Shown in pieces: positions 27,904 to 37,899 of a stretch of 64,000 bases of DNA (the first letter of the stretch is position 1; each line of letters opens with the position of its first letter). Under the pieces are notes generated by a model. It was not told where the DNA came from. It ran no database searches and saw only the letters and a list, made by a program, of their open reading frames with translations. The stretch spans positions 1 to 64,000 of the forward strand of contig JAOTWB010000009.1 of NCBI GenBank assembly GCA_029863125.1. Direction: 5' to 3'. Origin of the DNA: Gammaproteobacteria bacterium. GTDB lineage: Bacteria; Pseudomonadota; Gammaproteobacteria; Steroidobacterales; Woeseiaceae. The position numbers were made by a program, and so were the translations under genes.

Positions 27904-27994
27904 GCCGTTCCCCTCGTTATTTTTCGCCGGCGGCGCAGTGGATAGTAACCGAATTCGCGATATAGTGGGCGTCTGCAAGCAATGGAGCGGAACG

Positions 27995-28426
27995 ATGACC
28001 TGGTGGGGCTGGATGATTCTCGGCGCGGTGATTTTGGGTGCGGAACTATTTGCAATCGATGCGCAGTTCTATCTGCTTTTCGTGGGTATATCCGCCGTAC
28101 TCGTTGGTTTGGCCGGGCTGCTCGGCATCACAATGCCGGAATGGGGGCAGTGGCTGGCTTTTGCGGTGCTGTCGCTGGTCTCCTTTTTTACATTCCGAAA
28201 AAGCCTGTATGAGAAGATTCGCGGTGGCGCCGTTGGATTTCGGGAGACGTTGTCCGGCAACTCGGTTGACGTACCTGAGCGACTCGAGCCGGGCGCGGAA
28301 GTCCGCCTGGAATATCGTGGCACCAAATGGACTGTTCGCAATGTCGGCGAAGCGCCGATACCCGCCGGCGCACGCGCGACGATAGTCGCGGTCGACGGTC
28401 TGACTTTACGCATCGAAGCACAATAG
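27995..28426 (+). CDS. NfeD family membrane protein
   Basis: The protein has 143 residues from the ATG at 27995, with GGAGCGG just upstream. Two or three hydrophobic helices at the N-terminus (WWGWMILGAVILGAELFAID and following) lead to a C-terminal OB-fold domain with the NfeD pattern (ERLEPGAEVRLEYRGTKWTVR and a final VDGLTLRIEA). Short NfeD proteins partner with stomatin-like membrane proteins, and the next gene, 18 bases on, encodes one. Partnership with it is therefore likely. Confidence 0.88.
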   Translation: MTWWGWMILGAVILGAELFAIDAQFYLLFVGISAVLVGLAGLLGITMPEWGQWLAFAVLSLVSFFTFRKSLYEKIRGGAVGFRETLSGNSVDVPERLEPGAEVRLEYRGTKWTVRNVGEAPIPAGARATIVAVDGLTLRIEAQ

Positions 28427-28444
28427 AAATCATAGGACGTAGTT

Positions 28445-29380
28445 ATGGACTCGCTTATTGTCTCACTGGCGATCGCAATTGTTGCGATCATCATCCTGCT
28501 CAAGACGGCCGTGGTCGTGCCACAGCAAAACGCGTATGTGGTCGAGCGCCTCGGTAAATACAGCAAGACGCTCAATGCCGGGTTTCACATTCTCATTCCG
28601 TTTCTTGAGCGAATCGCCTACAAACATACGCTCAAGGAGCAGGCGGCCGATATCGCCGAGCAAGTTTGTATAACAAAAGACAATGTCCAGGTCGGCGTTG
28701 ATGGCGTCCTGTACATGCAGGTGCTGGATCCGGGACGTGCTTCGTATGGAATAGGAGACTATATGTTCGCAATCTCGCAGCTGGCACAAACGACCTTGCG
28801 TAGCGAAATCGGCAAGATCGACCTGGACCGGACCTTCGAAGAACGTGGCACCATCAATCAGAATGTCGTCGCCGAGCTCGACAAAGCGAGCGATCCATGG
28901 GGTGTCAAGGTGCTTCGGTACGAGATCAAGAATATTAATCCGCCTCGTGACGTTCTAAGTGCGATGGAAAAACAAATGCGCGCAGAACGCGAAAAGCGTG
29001 CGGTTATCCTGACATCGGAAGGCGTGCGTGACGCAAAGATTAACGAGGCAGAGGGCGAGAAACAGCGCGTCATCAAGGAGTCGGAGGCTGTAAAAATGCA
29101 GCAGATAAACGAGGCTCAGGGTGAAGCCGAAGCAATCCTCGCGGTGGCGACCGCAACGGCGGAGGGTTTGCGCAGGGTTGCAAATGCGGTCATTGATCAA
29201 GGTGGTCCGGAAGCAATGCAACTGCGCATTGCCGAGCAGTACATCAACGAGTTTGGGAAGCTGGCGAAAACCGGCAATACGTTTGTCGTGCCCGCTAACC
29301 TGGGTGATCTGACTTCGATGATGGCGCTTGCCACGGACATCGTCAAAGGCAAGCAGCAGGTGAGCGGAGCTACGCAATAG
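28445..29380 (+). CDS. Stomatin/paraslipin-type SPFH protein
   Basis: The 311-residue protein has one N-terminal membrane helix (residues 3-20) and then an SPFH/band-7 domain (VVPQQNAYVVERLGKY...GVLYMQVLDP...). A long coiled coil follows (KQMRAEREKRAVI...QGEAEAILAVA). It ends in a C-terminal segment of the QmcA/paraslipin type. Such proteins oligomerise in the inner membrane and influence membrane microdomains and proteases. The upstream NfeD gene is the standard partner. The length and order of parts match E. coli QmcA. Confidence 0.92.
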   Translation: MDSLIVSLAIAIVAIIILLKTAVVVPQQNAYVVERLGKYSKTLNAGFHILIPFLERIAYKHTLKEQAADIAEQVCITKDNVQVGVDGVLYMQVLDPGRASYGIGDYMFAISQLAQTTLRSEIGKIDLDRTFEERGTINQNVVAELDKASDPWGVKVLRYEIKNINPPRDVLSAMEKQMRAEREKRAVILTSEGVRDAKINEAEGEKQRVIKESEAVKMQQINEAQGEAEAILAVATATAEGLRRVANAVIDQGGPEAMQLRIAEQYINEFGKLAKTGNTFVVPANLGDLTSMMALATDIVKGKQQVSGATQ

Positions 29381-29445
29381 CGGAAGCCGGCGCTCCCAAT
29401 GTCACGGAGATCGAATCGATAGGCGCAGTGCTACGGTATGTCGCG

Positions 29446-29706
29446 ATGGCACGTCGAATTAAGTTTGTATTTCTGATCACATTTTTTGTCGCCGCAAGTT
29501 GTTCATCGAGGCCGACGTTAGAGGAACTCGAGGATGAAGCGAATGTTAGCGGCGATTGGACGGCGGTCGAGCGGCGCGAGGAGTTGATCAAGGAGCGCCT
29601 TGAGAAGTCGGGGCCAGGGTGCCCGGGCCCCTTCATCAAGAAATGTTTTGAACAGCAGACGGGCATCGAGTGTTATTGTCTGCCCAAGATCGATGACAGT
29701 CGTTGA
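29446..29706 (+). CDS. Small putative lipoprotein
   Basis: The ATG at 29446 gives 86 residues; a GTG at 29428 would add six. The signal helix KFVFLITFFVAA ends in a lipobox A-A-S-C. The mature part is charged (EELEDEANVSGDW, RREELIKERLEKS) and ends with five cysteines or cysteine-like positions in GPGCPGPFIKKCFEQQTG and IECYCLP, so disulfides are likely in the periplasm. It follows the stomatin gene by about 65 bases. No function is recognised. Confidence 0.6.
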   Translation: MARRIKFVFLITFFVAASCSSRPTLEELEDEANVSGDWTAVERREELIKERLEKSGPGCPGPFIKKCFEQQTGIECYCLPKIDDSR

Positions 29707-29803
29707 ATGCCAATCATTCTGATGGCTGCCTTTTGCACAACTTCCGGCCGCTAGCTGTTCTTCATTGCGGTATATTTTGGCTTTTGGCAAGGATCGTCGC
29801 CTC

Positions 29804-30550
29804 GTGAAAAAAATCTGGCTCGCATGCAGCTTGCTGCTCAGTTCGTCGAAGGCATGGTCTCAGCAATTGCCGGACTTCGAAGTACAAACGACTGAGTTGA
29901 TGGTACAAGGTTGGACTGGCTTCACTGACTACGAATTCCTGGTCAATTCGTTCCTGACGCTGACGCTGGCCACAATACTTGGCGCAATCATCGCTTACCA
30001 TCCCCGGTTTACGAGATCGGCGGACACGCTGGAGGAGCTGGAAGCACCGAAGGTCTTCATCCTGTATGCCGTTATCGGGGCCCTCATCGGCATCATGGTT
30101 GTCAAGTACGGCCTGGTTATCGGATTCGTGCTTTTCGGCATTGGGGGATTGATTCGTTTTCGCACCGTGCTGCGTTCGGCCCACCTTACCGGCAATGTCA
30201 TATTCGTCACACTGATAGGTCTCTCGAGCGGCCTGGAATTGCCGCATGTTGCAGTATTGGCGACTGCTTTCGGCTTTGTTTTGATCTACATACTCCACGC
30301 CCGCGTAACCTATCGTATCGACGTCAGGGCCCTCCCGCGTGCGGTAATCGCCGAGGCGGCGCTGGCGTACAGGGCACTGCTGGAGGAGCAGGGCTGTCGG
30401 ATCATCAATGAGAAAAAAAATCCTGCGAAAGAGAGAGTTGCATTCATTTTTCGTGCCTCTCCGGATATTTCGCGAAGCCAGTTGGCGGAGGTCCTCGACA
30501 CACAGATAGACTCCTCTTTGAAGGGCTCCCTGGACTGGGAGATCGATTAA
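29804..30550 (+). CDS. Multi-pass membrane protein resembling the DUF4956/MgtC-type fold, with small cytoplasmic domain
   Basis: The GTG at 29804 gives 248 residues, starting with a cleavable signal (KKIWLACSLLL...KAWSQ). Helices lie at about 47-65, 84-100, 102-118, 130-143 and 147-165. A conserved-looking FGIGGLIRFRTV motif at 111-122 recalls the R-F-R-T motif of DUF4956 proteins, which often sit near polyphosphate (VTC-like) genes. No VTC gene is here. The C-terminal 80 residues form a soluble alpha/beta domain. The family link is my pattern judgement, not certain. The DUF2505 gene follows after about 50 bases. Confidence 0.6.
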   Translation: MKKIWLACSLLLSSSKAWSQQLPDFEVQTTELMVQGWTGFTDYEFLVNSFLTLTLATILGAIIAYHPRFTRSADTLEELEAPKVFILYAVIGALIGIMVVKYGLVIGFVLFGIGGLIRFRTVLRSAHLTGNVIFVTLIGLSSGLELPHVAVLATAFGFVLIYILHARVTYRIDVRALPRAVIAEAALAYRALLEEQGCRIINEKKNPAKERVAFIFRASPDISRSQLAEVLDTQIDSSLKGSLDWEID

Positions 30551-30601
30551 TGTTCGGCGACCGCGACCGGGCGGCGGGGTCGCCGGGATCGTGGCAACCA
30601 G

Positions 30602-31093
30602 ATGAAGATCAACGCAAATCACAGCTATTCGCACGACACAATCGCCGTGTACGCCATGTTTACCGACGCGACGGAGATCAAGGCAAAACAAAGAGCACTA
30701 GGCGCCCGGAAAATTCGTGTGTTGGATTGCGAAAAAGATTCTGATGGCGCAATCGTCAGGTTCGTGCGTGAATTGCCCGCCGACGTCCCCGGTATTCTGT
30801 CTCGATTCCTGCAGCCATGGAACAGCGTGGAGCAGTCGGAACGGTGGCACAGCCTGAACGGCGGAGTATTTCAGGCCGATCTTACCGTCGACATTGCGAA
30901 TGTACCGGTTACCGTTGGCGGTACGCTCAGGCTCAAACCGGCAGACGATGGCTGCGTCAATCAGGTGCGCCTGGTCATCGACTGCAGTCTTGTATTCGTC
31001 GGCAAGACGCTGGCTAAGTTTGTTGCTGCAGACTGCAAGCGTCTTATCGCCGCCGAGTACAAATACATCAGCAGTCGGCTGGCCGCCGTCTGA
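30602..31093 (+). CDS. DUF2505 (SRPBCC-fold) protein
   Basis: The 163-residue protein begins MKINANHSYSHDTIAVYAMFTD, the usual opening of DUF2505, a START/Bet v1-like domain with a central hydrophobic cavity. Later segments also fit: GGVFQADLTVDIANVPVTVGGTLRLKP and the terminal LAKFVAADCKRLIAAEYKY helix. Members are cytoplasmic with unknown ligands. It is probably co-transcribed with the membrane protein upstream. A degraded second SRPBCC gene lies 180 bases downstream. Confidence 0.78.
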   Translation: MKINANHSYSHDTIAVYAMFTDATEIKAKQRALGARKIRVLDCEKDSDGAIVRFVRELPADVPGILSRFLQPWNSVEQSERWHSLNGGVFQADLTVDIANVPVTVGGTLRLKPADDGCVNQVRLVIDCSLVFVGKTLAKFVAADCKRLIAAEYKYISSRLAAV

Positions 31094-31270
31094 CACGAAC
31101 AGCGAAGCGACAGGTCAGGAAATTCGTTGCATAAAGAAGTGTGAATGACGACGAAGAGAAACACGGTACGTCATCACGCGAGTTCAAGTTCAAATGCGCG
31201 ACCGGCGGTCGCTCAAATGATTCAAACCTTAATCATTCTTCTATGGTTGCCGTTAAGTAGGTGAAATTTC

Positions 31271-31596
31271 CTGAAAGTCCTAGAGATTTTCTTGAGAAAA
31301 GCGGCCACGCTGGCGGTCTTGTACGTGGTCGGGGGCATGCTGCTGCCGTCCGAGCAGCACGTCGAGCGCAGCATCGTCGTCAATACCGATCCGGCCGAGG
31401 TATTCTCACTGGTCAATGACTATCGCGAGTTCAACAAATGGTCGCCGTGGGCGACGGTGGCACCCGGCTGACCTGGGCGTTCGACGCTAACTTCGACAAT
31501 ATGCCTGGCCACTACATGGGCCTGATGGTGGACAAATGGGTCGGTAGCGATTACGAGCGTGGGTTGGAGCGTTTCAAGGCGCTGGCAGAAAGCTGA
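31271..31596 (+). pseudogene. Broken SRPBCC family gene (internal deletion and frameshift)
   Basis: In one frame, 31271 to the stop near 31472 encodes a membrane anchor followed by SEQHVERSIVVNTDPAEVF and a segment ending FNKWSPWA, the start of a polyketide-cyclase/SRPBCC domain. In another frame, up to the stop at 31594-31596, the sequence encodes DGGTRLTWAFDAN, then HYMGLMVDKWVGSDYERG and KALAES, the end of the same domain. About 80 central residues are missing and the frame changes at the junction. No ATG is present at the 5' end; CTG at 31271 or TTG at 31292 mark the likely original region. The 31094-31270 gap holds no convincing gene. Confidence 0.7.
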
Positions 31597-31682
31597 GTCG
31601 CATCAGCCCGGATCGATCGGGTTCGCTTCACGTCACGACTGCCGCAGCGGATCGTTATTCAGCGCTTTTCGGTCGAATTTGA

Positions 31683-33815
31683 TCAGCTTTTTCGCCTGAC
31701 CGACACGACGTTGGAAATCTGCTCGAGTCGCGTGATTGCCGTACTCAGCGTTGGCAGATCACTGATTTCAATGCTGATATCCATGACCACCTGCATGGAT
31801 TTCTTGTCGGTGTGGCTCTTCAAATCGATGACGTTGGCATGATCGTCGGCGAGCACCGACGTAATGTCCCGGATCAGCCCGCTGCGATCAAAAGCATGCA
31901 GCGTGAGATCGACCGGGTAAGCGCCCGCATCCTGCTGACCCCAGCCGATTTCGACGATGCGTTCCGGATAGCGGCGATTCAGTCCGAGGAAATTGCCGCA
32001 GTCCTGGCGGTGGATGCTGACGCCACGGCCCTGGGTGATGTAGCCGACGATCGGCTCGGGCGGCACGGGACGGCAGCAGCGGGCGAAATTGCTCATCAGG
32101 TCACCGATCCCGCTGACCGCGACGGCATCGGGTTTGCCGCCTTTTTGTTTGGATGGGCGCCGGGAACGAATGCGGTCGGGCAATTCGGTGCCGCGGAGAT
32201 GCTGCAATGCCGTTGCGATCGAGGCCGACGTCAGGTCACCCGCGCCCAGCGACACACAAAGCGTATCGGTGTCCTTGAGTTTCAGCTGTTTCGCGATGGT
32301 GTCCGTCGCCACGTCGCGAACGCCAAGACGCGCAAGCTCACGATCGAGTATTTCGCGGCCCTGGCGCTGATGCTGGTCGCGGTCCTGCTGACGAAACCAG
32401 CTCCGAACCTTGGCGCGCGTTCTTGCGCCCGCCAGGTAGCCTAGTTTAGGGCTCAGCCAGTCGCGGCTGGGCTTGGACTGCCGGCCTGTAATGATCTCGA
32501 CCTGGTCGCCACTCTGAACGCGGTAGGTAAGGGGAACGATACGTCCATTTACTTTTGCGCCGCGGCAGCGGTGTCCTACCTGGGTGTGCACGTGATACGC
32601 AAAGTCCAGCGGCGTAGCACCGGCGGGCAATTCCACGACGTCACCCTTTGGACTCACGGCATACACACGATCCTCGAAGAAATGTTCCCGAATCTGATCG
32701 ATGAGGTCGGCGTCGTCGTCGGTTGGCTCGAGCAGCTGCCGCAAGAACTGGATCTTCTGGTCGAAAGCCGCTGGCGCACCGCCGCCCTCCTTGTATCGCC
32801 AGTGCGCCGCGACACCGAGTTCCGCATGGCGATGCATTTCATGAGTGCGAATCTGCACCTCGAGGGTCTTTCCCTCGGGGCCGAGGACCGCGGTGTGCAG
32901 TGACTGGTAGTTGTTTTCTTTCGGATTGGCAATGTAGTCGTCAAACTCACCCGGAATATAGGACCACAGGTTATGCACCACGCCGAGCGCGGCGTAGCAC
33001 GCGCCAACGTCGTTGACCAGGATCCGTACGGCGCGAATGTCGTACAGCGACTCCATGCCGCGGTCCTTGCGCTGCATCTTGCGCCAGATGGAGTAGATGT
33101 GTTTCGGGCGTCCCGAAATTGTCGCTTCGATCCCTTGCTCGCTAAGCTCTCGCTTCAGCGTGTCCTGCACATCGTCGAGGAAGCCCTCACGTTCGGTGCG
33201 CTTTTCCTTGAGCGCGCGCGCAATGTCGAGGTAGATATCGGGCTCGAGGTAGCGGAAGGCAAAATCTTCGAGCTCCCATTTGAGTTGCCAGACTCCGAGC
33301 CGGTTGGCGAGCGAGGCATAGATTTCGCGCGCTTCGAGAGCCAAGGCCTGTTGGACTTCCCGCGGGGCCTTTTTTGCCTGGCGGAGTCGAAACAGCTGTT
33401 CGGCGATGCGCACCAGCACGAGCCGTACGTCGGAAACGACGGCGAGCAGCATCTTTCGCAGCGCCTCGGACTGCTGCACGGCCAGTGCCTCGCCCGGCTG
33501 CCATTTGTCCGGCAACGAGAACTGGTTAAGCTGTTCAAGACCTATAACAAATCGAGATATATCACTTAATGGCTTGTTTTGTAACGAGTTATGTGTAAGA
33601 AGATCTTCCCGGTATAGCGGGTACACATGTACCGCCGCAATGAGTTCCTGCGGCAGCCCCAGCGGGGCAACAATCTCGGCAATTTGACGGCCCTCGTCGA
33701 TGGCGGCCTGCAGCCGGTCCTGCTCCGGCAGACTGTCGAGAAAGCTCTGCACGGCGCCGACGACGTCATCCGTGCCATTGCTTGCGTTGATATTGTCGAC
33801 GTCTGTCGCGGCCAT
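31683..33815 (-). CDS. relA: GTP pyrophosphokinase RelA (ppGpp synthetase I)
   Basis: RelA makes (p)ppGpp on ribosomes stalled by uncharged tRNA. The 710-residue protein has the RSH order. The N-terminal pseudo-hydrolase domain lacks the HD metal site (the region reads [12 protein letters not shown]). Then come the synthetase domain ([40 protein letters not shown]), a TGS domain ([24 protein letters not shown]), a zinc-finger/RIS region with RCCRPVPPE, and a terminal ACT domain. Loss of the HD motif marks it as RelA rather than SpoT. It is transcribed alone on the minus strand, divergent from yebC. Confidence 0.96.
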   Translation of the reverse strand: MAATDVDNINASNGTDDVVGAVQSFLDSLPEQDRLQAAIDEGRQIAEIVAPLGLPQELIAAVHVYPLYREDLLTHNSLQNKPLSDISRFVIGLEQLNQFSLPDKWQPGEALAVQQSEALRKMLLAVVSDVRLVLVRIAEQLFRLRQAKKAPREVQQALALEAREIYASLANRLGVWQLKWELEDFAFRYLEPDIYLDIARALKEKRTEREGFLDDVQDTLKRELSEQGIEATISGRPKHIYSIWRKMQRKDRGMESLYDIRAVRILVNDVGACYAALGVVHNLWSYIPGEFDDYIANPKENNYQSLHTAVLGPEGKTLEVQIRTHEMHRHAELGVAAHWRYKEGGGAPAAFDQKIQFLRQLLEPTDDDADLIDQIREHFFEDRVYAVSPKGDVVELPAGATPLDFAYHVHTQVGHRCRGAKVNGRIVPLTYRVQSGDQVEIITGRQSKPSRDWLSPKLGYLAGARTRAKVRSWFRQQDRDQHQRQGREILDRELARLGVRDVATDTIAKQLKLKDTDTLCVSLGAGDLTSASIATALQHLRGTELPDRIRSRRPSKQKGGKPDAVAVSGIGDLMSNFARCCRPVPPEPIVGYITQGRGVSIHRQDCGNFLGLNRRYPERIVEIGWGQQDAGAYPVDLTLHAFDRSGLIRDITSVLADDHANVIDLKSHTDKKSMQVVMDISIEISDLPTLSTAITRLEQISNVVSVRRKS

Positions 33816-33898
33816 TCGGGGGAAGTCTCAGGTGTGCCTGTTGCGGTAATACCCGTTATCATACGCGCAGTTTCGTTGGGCACGAAAAGCAGGGCAGC

Positions 33899-34654
33899 AT
33901 GGCAGGTCACAGCAAATGGGCGAATATCCAGCATCGCAAGGGTGCCCAGGATAAGAAGCGCGGCAAGCTATTTACGAAGTTGATTCGTGAGATCACGATT
34001 GCAGCGAAGATGGGCGGCAGCGATCTGGACGCCAATCCCAGGCTGCGCCTCGCTGTCGACAAAGCCAAGTCGCAGAGCATGCCCAAGGACAATATCGAGC
34101 GAGCCATCAAACGGGGCGCGGGCGAAACGGAGGGCGCCGACTACCAGGAGATCAGCTACGAAGGCTACGGACCAGGAGGGACGGCGGTCATGGTGCACTG
34201 CCTGACGGACAACAAGAATCGGACGGTCGCCGACGTGCGCCACGCGTTCACCAAGTTCGGCGGCAACCTCGGCGCCGACGGGTCCGTCAATTATCTGTTC
34301 AACCAGGTGGGGCAGCTGATGTTCCCGGCAGGCAGTGATGAAAATGCCGTCATGGAAGCGGCGATAGAGGCAGGAGCCGAAGACGTCATTGTCGATGCGG
34401 ATGGATCGATCGAGGTTCTGACCGAACCCGGCGAGTTCGAGACAGTGCGTGACGCGGTGCGCAAAGCCGGTCTAAATGCCGAGAGCGCCGAGGTGACAAT
34501 GCGCGCATCGACCAATGCGACACTCGACGTCAAGGAGGCAGGATCAATGGTAAAGATGCTCGAAATGCTCGAGGATCTCGATGATGTGCAGGACGTCTAC
34601 AGCAACGCCGATATCAGTGAAGATGTCCTGGCACAGCTCGAAGAAAGCAGTTGA
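33899..34654 (+). CDS. yebC: YebC/PmpR family regulator
   Basis: The 251-residue protein begins [18 protein letters not shown] and carries [19 protein letters not shown] and [10 protein letters not shown], which are universally conserved in this family. YebC proteins have been described as transcription regulators; more recent work links the family to translation of proline-rich stretches. The gene heads the yebC-ruvC-ruvA-ruvB cluster, the standard gammaproteobacterial order, and its stop overlaps the ruvC start by four bases (TTGA). Confidence 0.96.
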   Translation: MAGHSKWANIQHRKGAQDKKRGKLFTKLIREITIAAKMGGSDLDANPRLRLAVDKAKSQSMPKDNIERAIKRGAGETEGADYQEISYEGYGPGGTAVMVHCLTDNKNRTVADVRHAFTKFGGNLGADGSVNYLFNQVGQLMFPAGSDENAVMEAAIEAGAEDVIVDADGSIEVLTEPGEFETVRDAVRKAGLNAESAEVTMRASTNATLDVKEAGSMVKMLEMLEDLDDVQDVYSNADISEDVLAQLEESS

Positions 34655-35172
34655 CCGACAGGCAACGCATACTCGGTATCGACCCGGGCTCGCGCCTGAC
34701 CGGCTTCGGCGTGCTCGACTTCCGCGGCGACACGCCGGCCTACGTGGCTAGCGGAACGGTAGCGAGTGTGGACGGGGGTTTTGCGGACCGGCTGCGGCAG
34801 ATCTTCGACTCGGTCAGCGGAATCGTTCTCGAGTACCAGCCCGACATCGTCGTGGTTGAGAGCGTATTCATGCACAAGAACGCCAGCAGCGCCCTGAAAC
34901 TCGGTCACGCCCGCTCGGCAGCAATATGCGCCACATTCGAGCACGACGTCGAAGTGTTCGAATATGCGCCGCGCGAAATCAAGCAAGCGGTCGTTGGCAC
35001 TGGAGCCGCAACCAAGGAGCAGGTCCAACACATGGTCGTGTCGATTCTGAAGCTCGGCGGTACGCCGGCGCCCGACGCCGCCGACGCGCTCGCAGCGGCC
35101 CTGTGTCACGGTAACCAGCGGCGCATGCGCGTGCAACTCGGCGGCGGCAGCGCGATTGCGAGTCGACGATGA
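34651..35172 (+). CDS. ruvC: Holliday junction endonuclease RuvC
   Basis: RuvC cuts Holliday junctions held by RuvAB. The 173-residue protein has the RNase-H-like active site: Asp11 in [12 protein letters not shown], Glu70 in VVVESVF, and Asp142 and Asp145 in APDAADALA. These equal Asp7, Glu66, Asp138 and Asp141 of E. coli. It starts at TTG, overlapping the yebC stop, and its own stop overlaps the ruvA ATG (ATGA), so the row is translationally coupled. Confidence 0.97.
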   Translation: MTDRQRILGIDPGSRLTGFGVLDFRGDTPAYVASGTVASVDGGFADRLRQIFDSVSGIVLEYQPDIVVVESVFMHKNASSALKLGHARSAAICATFEHDVEVFEYAPREIKQAVVGTGAATKEQVQHMVVSILKLGGTPAPDAADALAAALCHGNQRRMRVQLGGGSAIASRR

Positions 35173-35759
35173 TCGGGTCCCTGCGCGGACGATTGCTATC
35201 CAAACAGGCGCCGCAGGTCGTCATTGAGTGCAACGGCGTTGGCTACGAGGTCGAGACACCGATGTCCACGTTTCTCGACCTGCCTGCGATTGGCACTGAC
35301 CTGTCGCTGCATACACACCTCGTGGTTCGCGAGGACGCGCAGATCCTTTACGGATTTGCCACCGATGAGGAACGATCGCTGTTCCGAACGCTCCTCAAAG
35401 TGAATCGTGTTGGTGCAAAAATGGCGTTGGGCATTCTGTCCACGATGACCGCCGGCGATTTTCGACGCTGCGTCGAGTACGAAGATACGACGACACTTTC
35501 CAAGATCCCCGGCGTCGGCAAGAAGACGGCTGAGAGACTGATCGTGGAAATGCGCGACCGCATCGGCAAAGTCGTGACGACGGCGGCCGGTGCTGTACCG
35601 CTGGCCGGGCAGGCCAGCGCACGGAGCGAAGCCTTCGACGCCCTCGTAGCGCTGGGGTACAAAGCGAACGAGGTCAACAAGCTGATCAGCAAGCTGAATA
35701 CCGAAGATAAGTCTGCCGAAGACATCATTCGGCATGCGTTGAAACAGGCGGCCGGATAA
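35169..35759 (+). CDS. ruvA: Holliday junction DNA helicase subunit RuvA
   Basis: RuvA tetramers bind the four-way junction and load RuvB. The 196-residue protein has the N-terminal OB domain ([22 protein letters not shown]), the double helix-hairpin-helix region (LLKVNRVGAKMALGIL and LSKIPGVGKKTAERL), and a C-terminal RuvB-contact domain (DALVALGYKANEVNKLI). It is coupled to ruvC by a four-base overlap, and its TAA stop abuts the ruvB ATG with no gap. Confidence 0.97.
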   Translation: MIGSLRGRLLSKQAPQVVIECNGVGYEVETPMSTFLDLPAIGTDLSLHTHLVVREDAQILYGFATDEERSLFRTLLKVNRVGAKMALGILSTMTAGDFRRCVEYEDTTTLSKIPGVGKKTAERLIVEMRDRIGKVVTTAAGAVPLAGQASARSEAFDALVALGYKANEVNKLISKLNTEDKSAEDIIRHALKQAAG

Positions 35760-36806
35760 ATGGCGGGTATAGAACACGATCGCCTGAGCAGCGCCGAGCC
35801 TGCGCCTGAGGATAGAGCGTTTGATCGCGCCATACGTCCAAAAACGCTCAATGACTTCGGCGGGCAGCCCGGCGTAAAGCAGCAGATGGAGATATTCATC
35901 GAGGCCGCCCGGCGACGGGGCGAAGCGCTGGATCACGTCCTGATTTTCGGGCCTCCCGGACTCGGCAAGACGACGCTCGCTCATATTGTCGCCAACGAGA
36001 TGGGCGTGAACCTGCGCCACACGTCGGGGCCCGTACTTGAACGCCCAGGCGACCTGGCAGCGCTGCTGACCAACCTGGAGCCCAATGACGTATTGTTTAT
36101 TGATGAAATCCATCGGCTGAGCCCGGTTGTCGAGGAAGTGCTATACCCGGCTATGGAGGATTTTCAGCTCGACATCATGATCGGCGAGGGGCCGGCCGCA
36201 CGTTCCATCAAACTCGACGTGCCGCCGTTCACGCTGGTCGGAGCAACCACCCGCGCAGGACTGCTGACGTCGCCCCTGCGCGACCGCTTCGGCATCGTGC
36301 AACGGCTCGAGTTTTACTCGAGCACCGATCTCGAGAGCATCGTGCGCCGTTCGGCCCACATTCTGAATCTGCCCATCGAAGACAAGGGCGCAACGGCAAT
36401 CGCCACGCGATCGCGGGGCACGCCGCGCATTGCCAACCGCCTGCTGCGCAGGGTGCGCGATTTTGCCGAAGTCGAAGGCGATGGAGTCGTGACTGGCGAG
36501 GCGGCTGAAGGCGCGATGAATGTGCTGCAGGTCGATCCGCACGGTTTTGACGCGATGGACCGGCGCTTGCTGCAAACCATCATCGAGAAATTCGACGGTG
36601 GCCCGGTCGGTATCGAAAGTCTTGCGGCGGCTATCGGTGAGGAGCGCGGGAATATTGAAGATGTCGTTGAGCCCTTCCTGATTCAGCAGGGCTTCATGAT
36701 GCGAACCGCGAGAGGCCGCGTAGTGACCAGGAATGCTTACCTGCATTTCGGGCTGACGCCACCGCCGGCGTCAGCCAACGAGGAGCTGCCGTTTGACGTC
36801 ACGTGA
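35760..36806 (+). CDS. ruvB: Holliday junction branch migration ATPase RuvB
   Basis: RuvB is the AAA+ motor of branch migration. The 348-residue protein has Walker A ([13 protein letters not shown]), Walker B (LFIDEIHRL), sensor 1 ([11 protein letters not shown]) and the arginine finger region (PLRDRFG). A C-terminal winged helix for DNA contact carries RTARGRVVT. It starts directly after the ruvA stop. Its last 14 bases overlap the ybgC gene in another frame. Confidence 0.98.
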   Translation: MAGIEHDRLSSAEPAPEDRAFDRAIRPKTLNDFGGQPGVKQQMEIFIEAARRRGEALDHVLIFGPPGLGKTTLAHIVANEMGVNLRHTSGPVLERPGDLAALLTNLEPNDVLFIDEIHRLSPVVEEVLYPAMEDFQLDIMIGEGPAARSIKLDVPPFTLVGATTRAGLLTSPLRDRFGIVQRLEFYSSTDLESIVRRSAHILNLPIEDKGATAIATRSRGTPRIANRLLRRVRDFAEVEGDGVVTGEAAEGAMNVLQVDPHGFDAMDRRLLQTIIEKFDGGPVGIESLAAAIGEERGNIEDVVEPFLIQQGFMMRTARGRVVTRNAYLHFGLTPPPASANEELPFDVT

Positions 36807-37215
36807 CGACAAACCCTTCCAGTGGCCGGTCCGCGTTTATTACGAGGACACCGACGCGCAGGGGGTCGTGTATTACGCCAACTACTTTCGATTCTTGGAG
36901 CGTGCGCGCACCGAATGGCTGCGCTCGCTCGGTGTCGATATGGTGTCGCTGATGGACGACGAGCGCCGTATCTTCGTTGTTGCCGAAGTGCAGGTTCGAT
37001 TCGCCGCTCCTGCTCGATTGAGCGACCACTTGATCGTGACCGCGCGGCTCACAAACCTGACTCGCGTTTCGTTTGATATCGAACAAAAAATCTATCGAGG
37101 CAGCCTCGAGGGTGAATTACTTATCGACGGCACGGTCAAAGCGGCGTATTTGGATGCCGATACGATGCGGCCGAAACGAATACCAACGTCCTTATTCGGG
37201 GAACAGAGATCATGA
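36793..37215 (+). CDS. ybgC: Acyl-CoA thioesterase YbgC (Tol-Pal associated)
   Basis: YbgC is a hotdog-fold thioesterase acting on acyl-CoA or acyl-ACP, always found with tol-pal genes. The 140-residue protein has the catalytic stretch [28 protein letters not shown] around residues 14-42, in which the [12 protein letters not shown] core is diagnostic (active Asp in the first half). It starts at TTG within the end of ruvB. Its stop overlaps the tolQ start by four bases. Confidence 0.94.
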   Translation: MTSRDDKPFQWPVRVYYEDTDAQGVVYYANYFRFLERARTEWLRSLGVDMVSLMDDERRIFVVAEVQVRFAAPARLSDHLIVTARLTNLTRVSFDIEQKIYRGSLEGELLIDGTVKAAYLDADTMRPKRIPTSLFGEQRS

Positions 37216-37898
37216 CTGGAGATATGTCCGTAATCGGGCTCTTGCTGGAAGCGAGCATGCCGGTGCAGGTGGTGATATTGCTGCTGATCATAGCGTCGCT
37301 CGTGTCCTGGACCATTATTTTTACGAAGCGTCGCCTGCTTAACCGCACTACGGACGCGTCCGATGAATTTGAGGCGGCGTTCTGGTCGGGCGGCGACATG
37401 AATACGCTTTACAGCAGCGCGACGCGAGCTAAAGGCGGCAGTCTCGGGATGTCCAGCATCTTCGAGGCCGGCTTCCGGGAGTTCAATCGCGCGCTGCAGG
37501 CCGGCGGCAGCAGCACGGACAAGATTGTTGACGAGTGCCGTCGCGCCATGCGCGTGGCGCAGATGCGCGAAGTCGATCGCCTCGAGCAAAGCCTCGCGAC
37601 GCTCGCGACCATCGGCTCCACGAGCCCTTATGTCGGCCTTTTCGGCACCGTCTGGGGAATCATGGTTGCCTTTATTGAGATCGGCAACCAGCAGACGGCA
37701 ACGCTGGCGGTCGTTGCGCCGCCGATCGCCGAAGCGCTGATCGCGACGGCCATGGGCCTGTTCGCCGCAATTCCGGCCGTCATTGCCTACAACCGCTACG
37801 CGGACAAAGTGGTGCGTCTCGAATACCGCTACGACGGATTCTCGGAAGAGTTCGCGAGCATCCTGCAGCGGCACGCTCGCGCCAAACAGGGAGCCTGA
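37212..37898 (+). CDS. tolQ: Tol-Pal motor protein TolQ
   Basis: TolQ is the inner-membrane channel scaffold of the proton-driven Tol motor that constricts the outer membrane at division. The 228-residue protein has three membrane helices, at about 15-37, 135-155 and 165-188, with a cytoplasmic loop between the first two. The conserved LATIGSTSPYVGLFGTVWGIM segment marks the start of helix 2. The length matches E. coli TolQ. tolR begins two bases after the stop. Confidence 0.96.
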   Translation: MTGDMSVIGLLLEASMPVQVVILLLIIASLVSWTIIFTKRRLLNRTTDASDEFEAAFWSGGDMNTLYSSATRAKGGSLGMSSIFEAGFREFNRALQAGGSSTDKIVDECRRAMRVAQMREVDRLEQSLATLATIGSTSPYVGLFGTVWGIMVAFIEIGNQQTATLAVVAPPIAEALIATAMGLFAAIPAVIAYNRYADKVVRLEYRYDGFSEEFASILQRHARAKQGA

Positions 37899-37899
37899 G

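Noticed and set aside
29762-30691. A 309-codon minus-strand frame
   Set aside because: It is antisense to the membrane protein gene, which has a signal peptide and clear helices; the reverse frame is Arg/Gln-rich shadow sequence.
31141-31264. Two overlapping short frames of about 40 codons
   Set aside because: Neither has a ribosome site with proper spacing or recognisable features; treated as non-coding next to the pseudogene.
31683-33815. Assignment as bifunctional SpoT/Rel
   Set aside because: The HD hydrolase motif is missing from the N-terminal domain, so the synthetase-only RelA assignment fits better.
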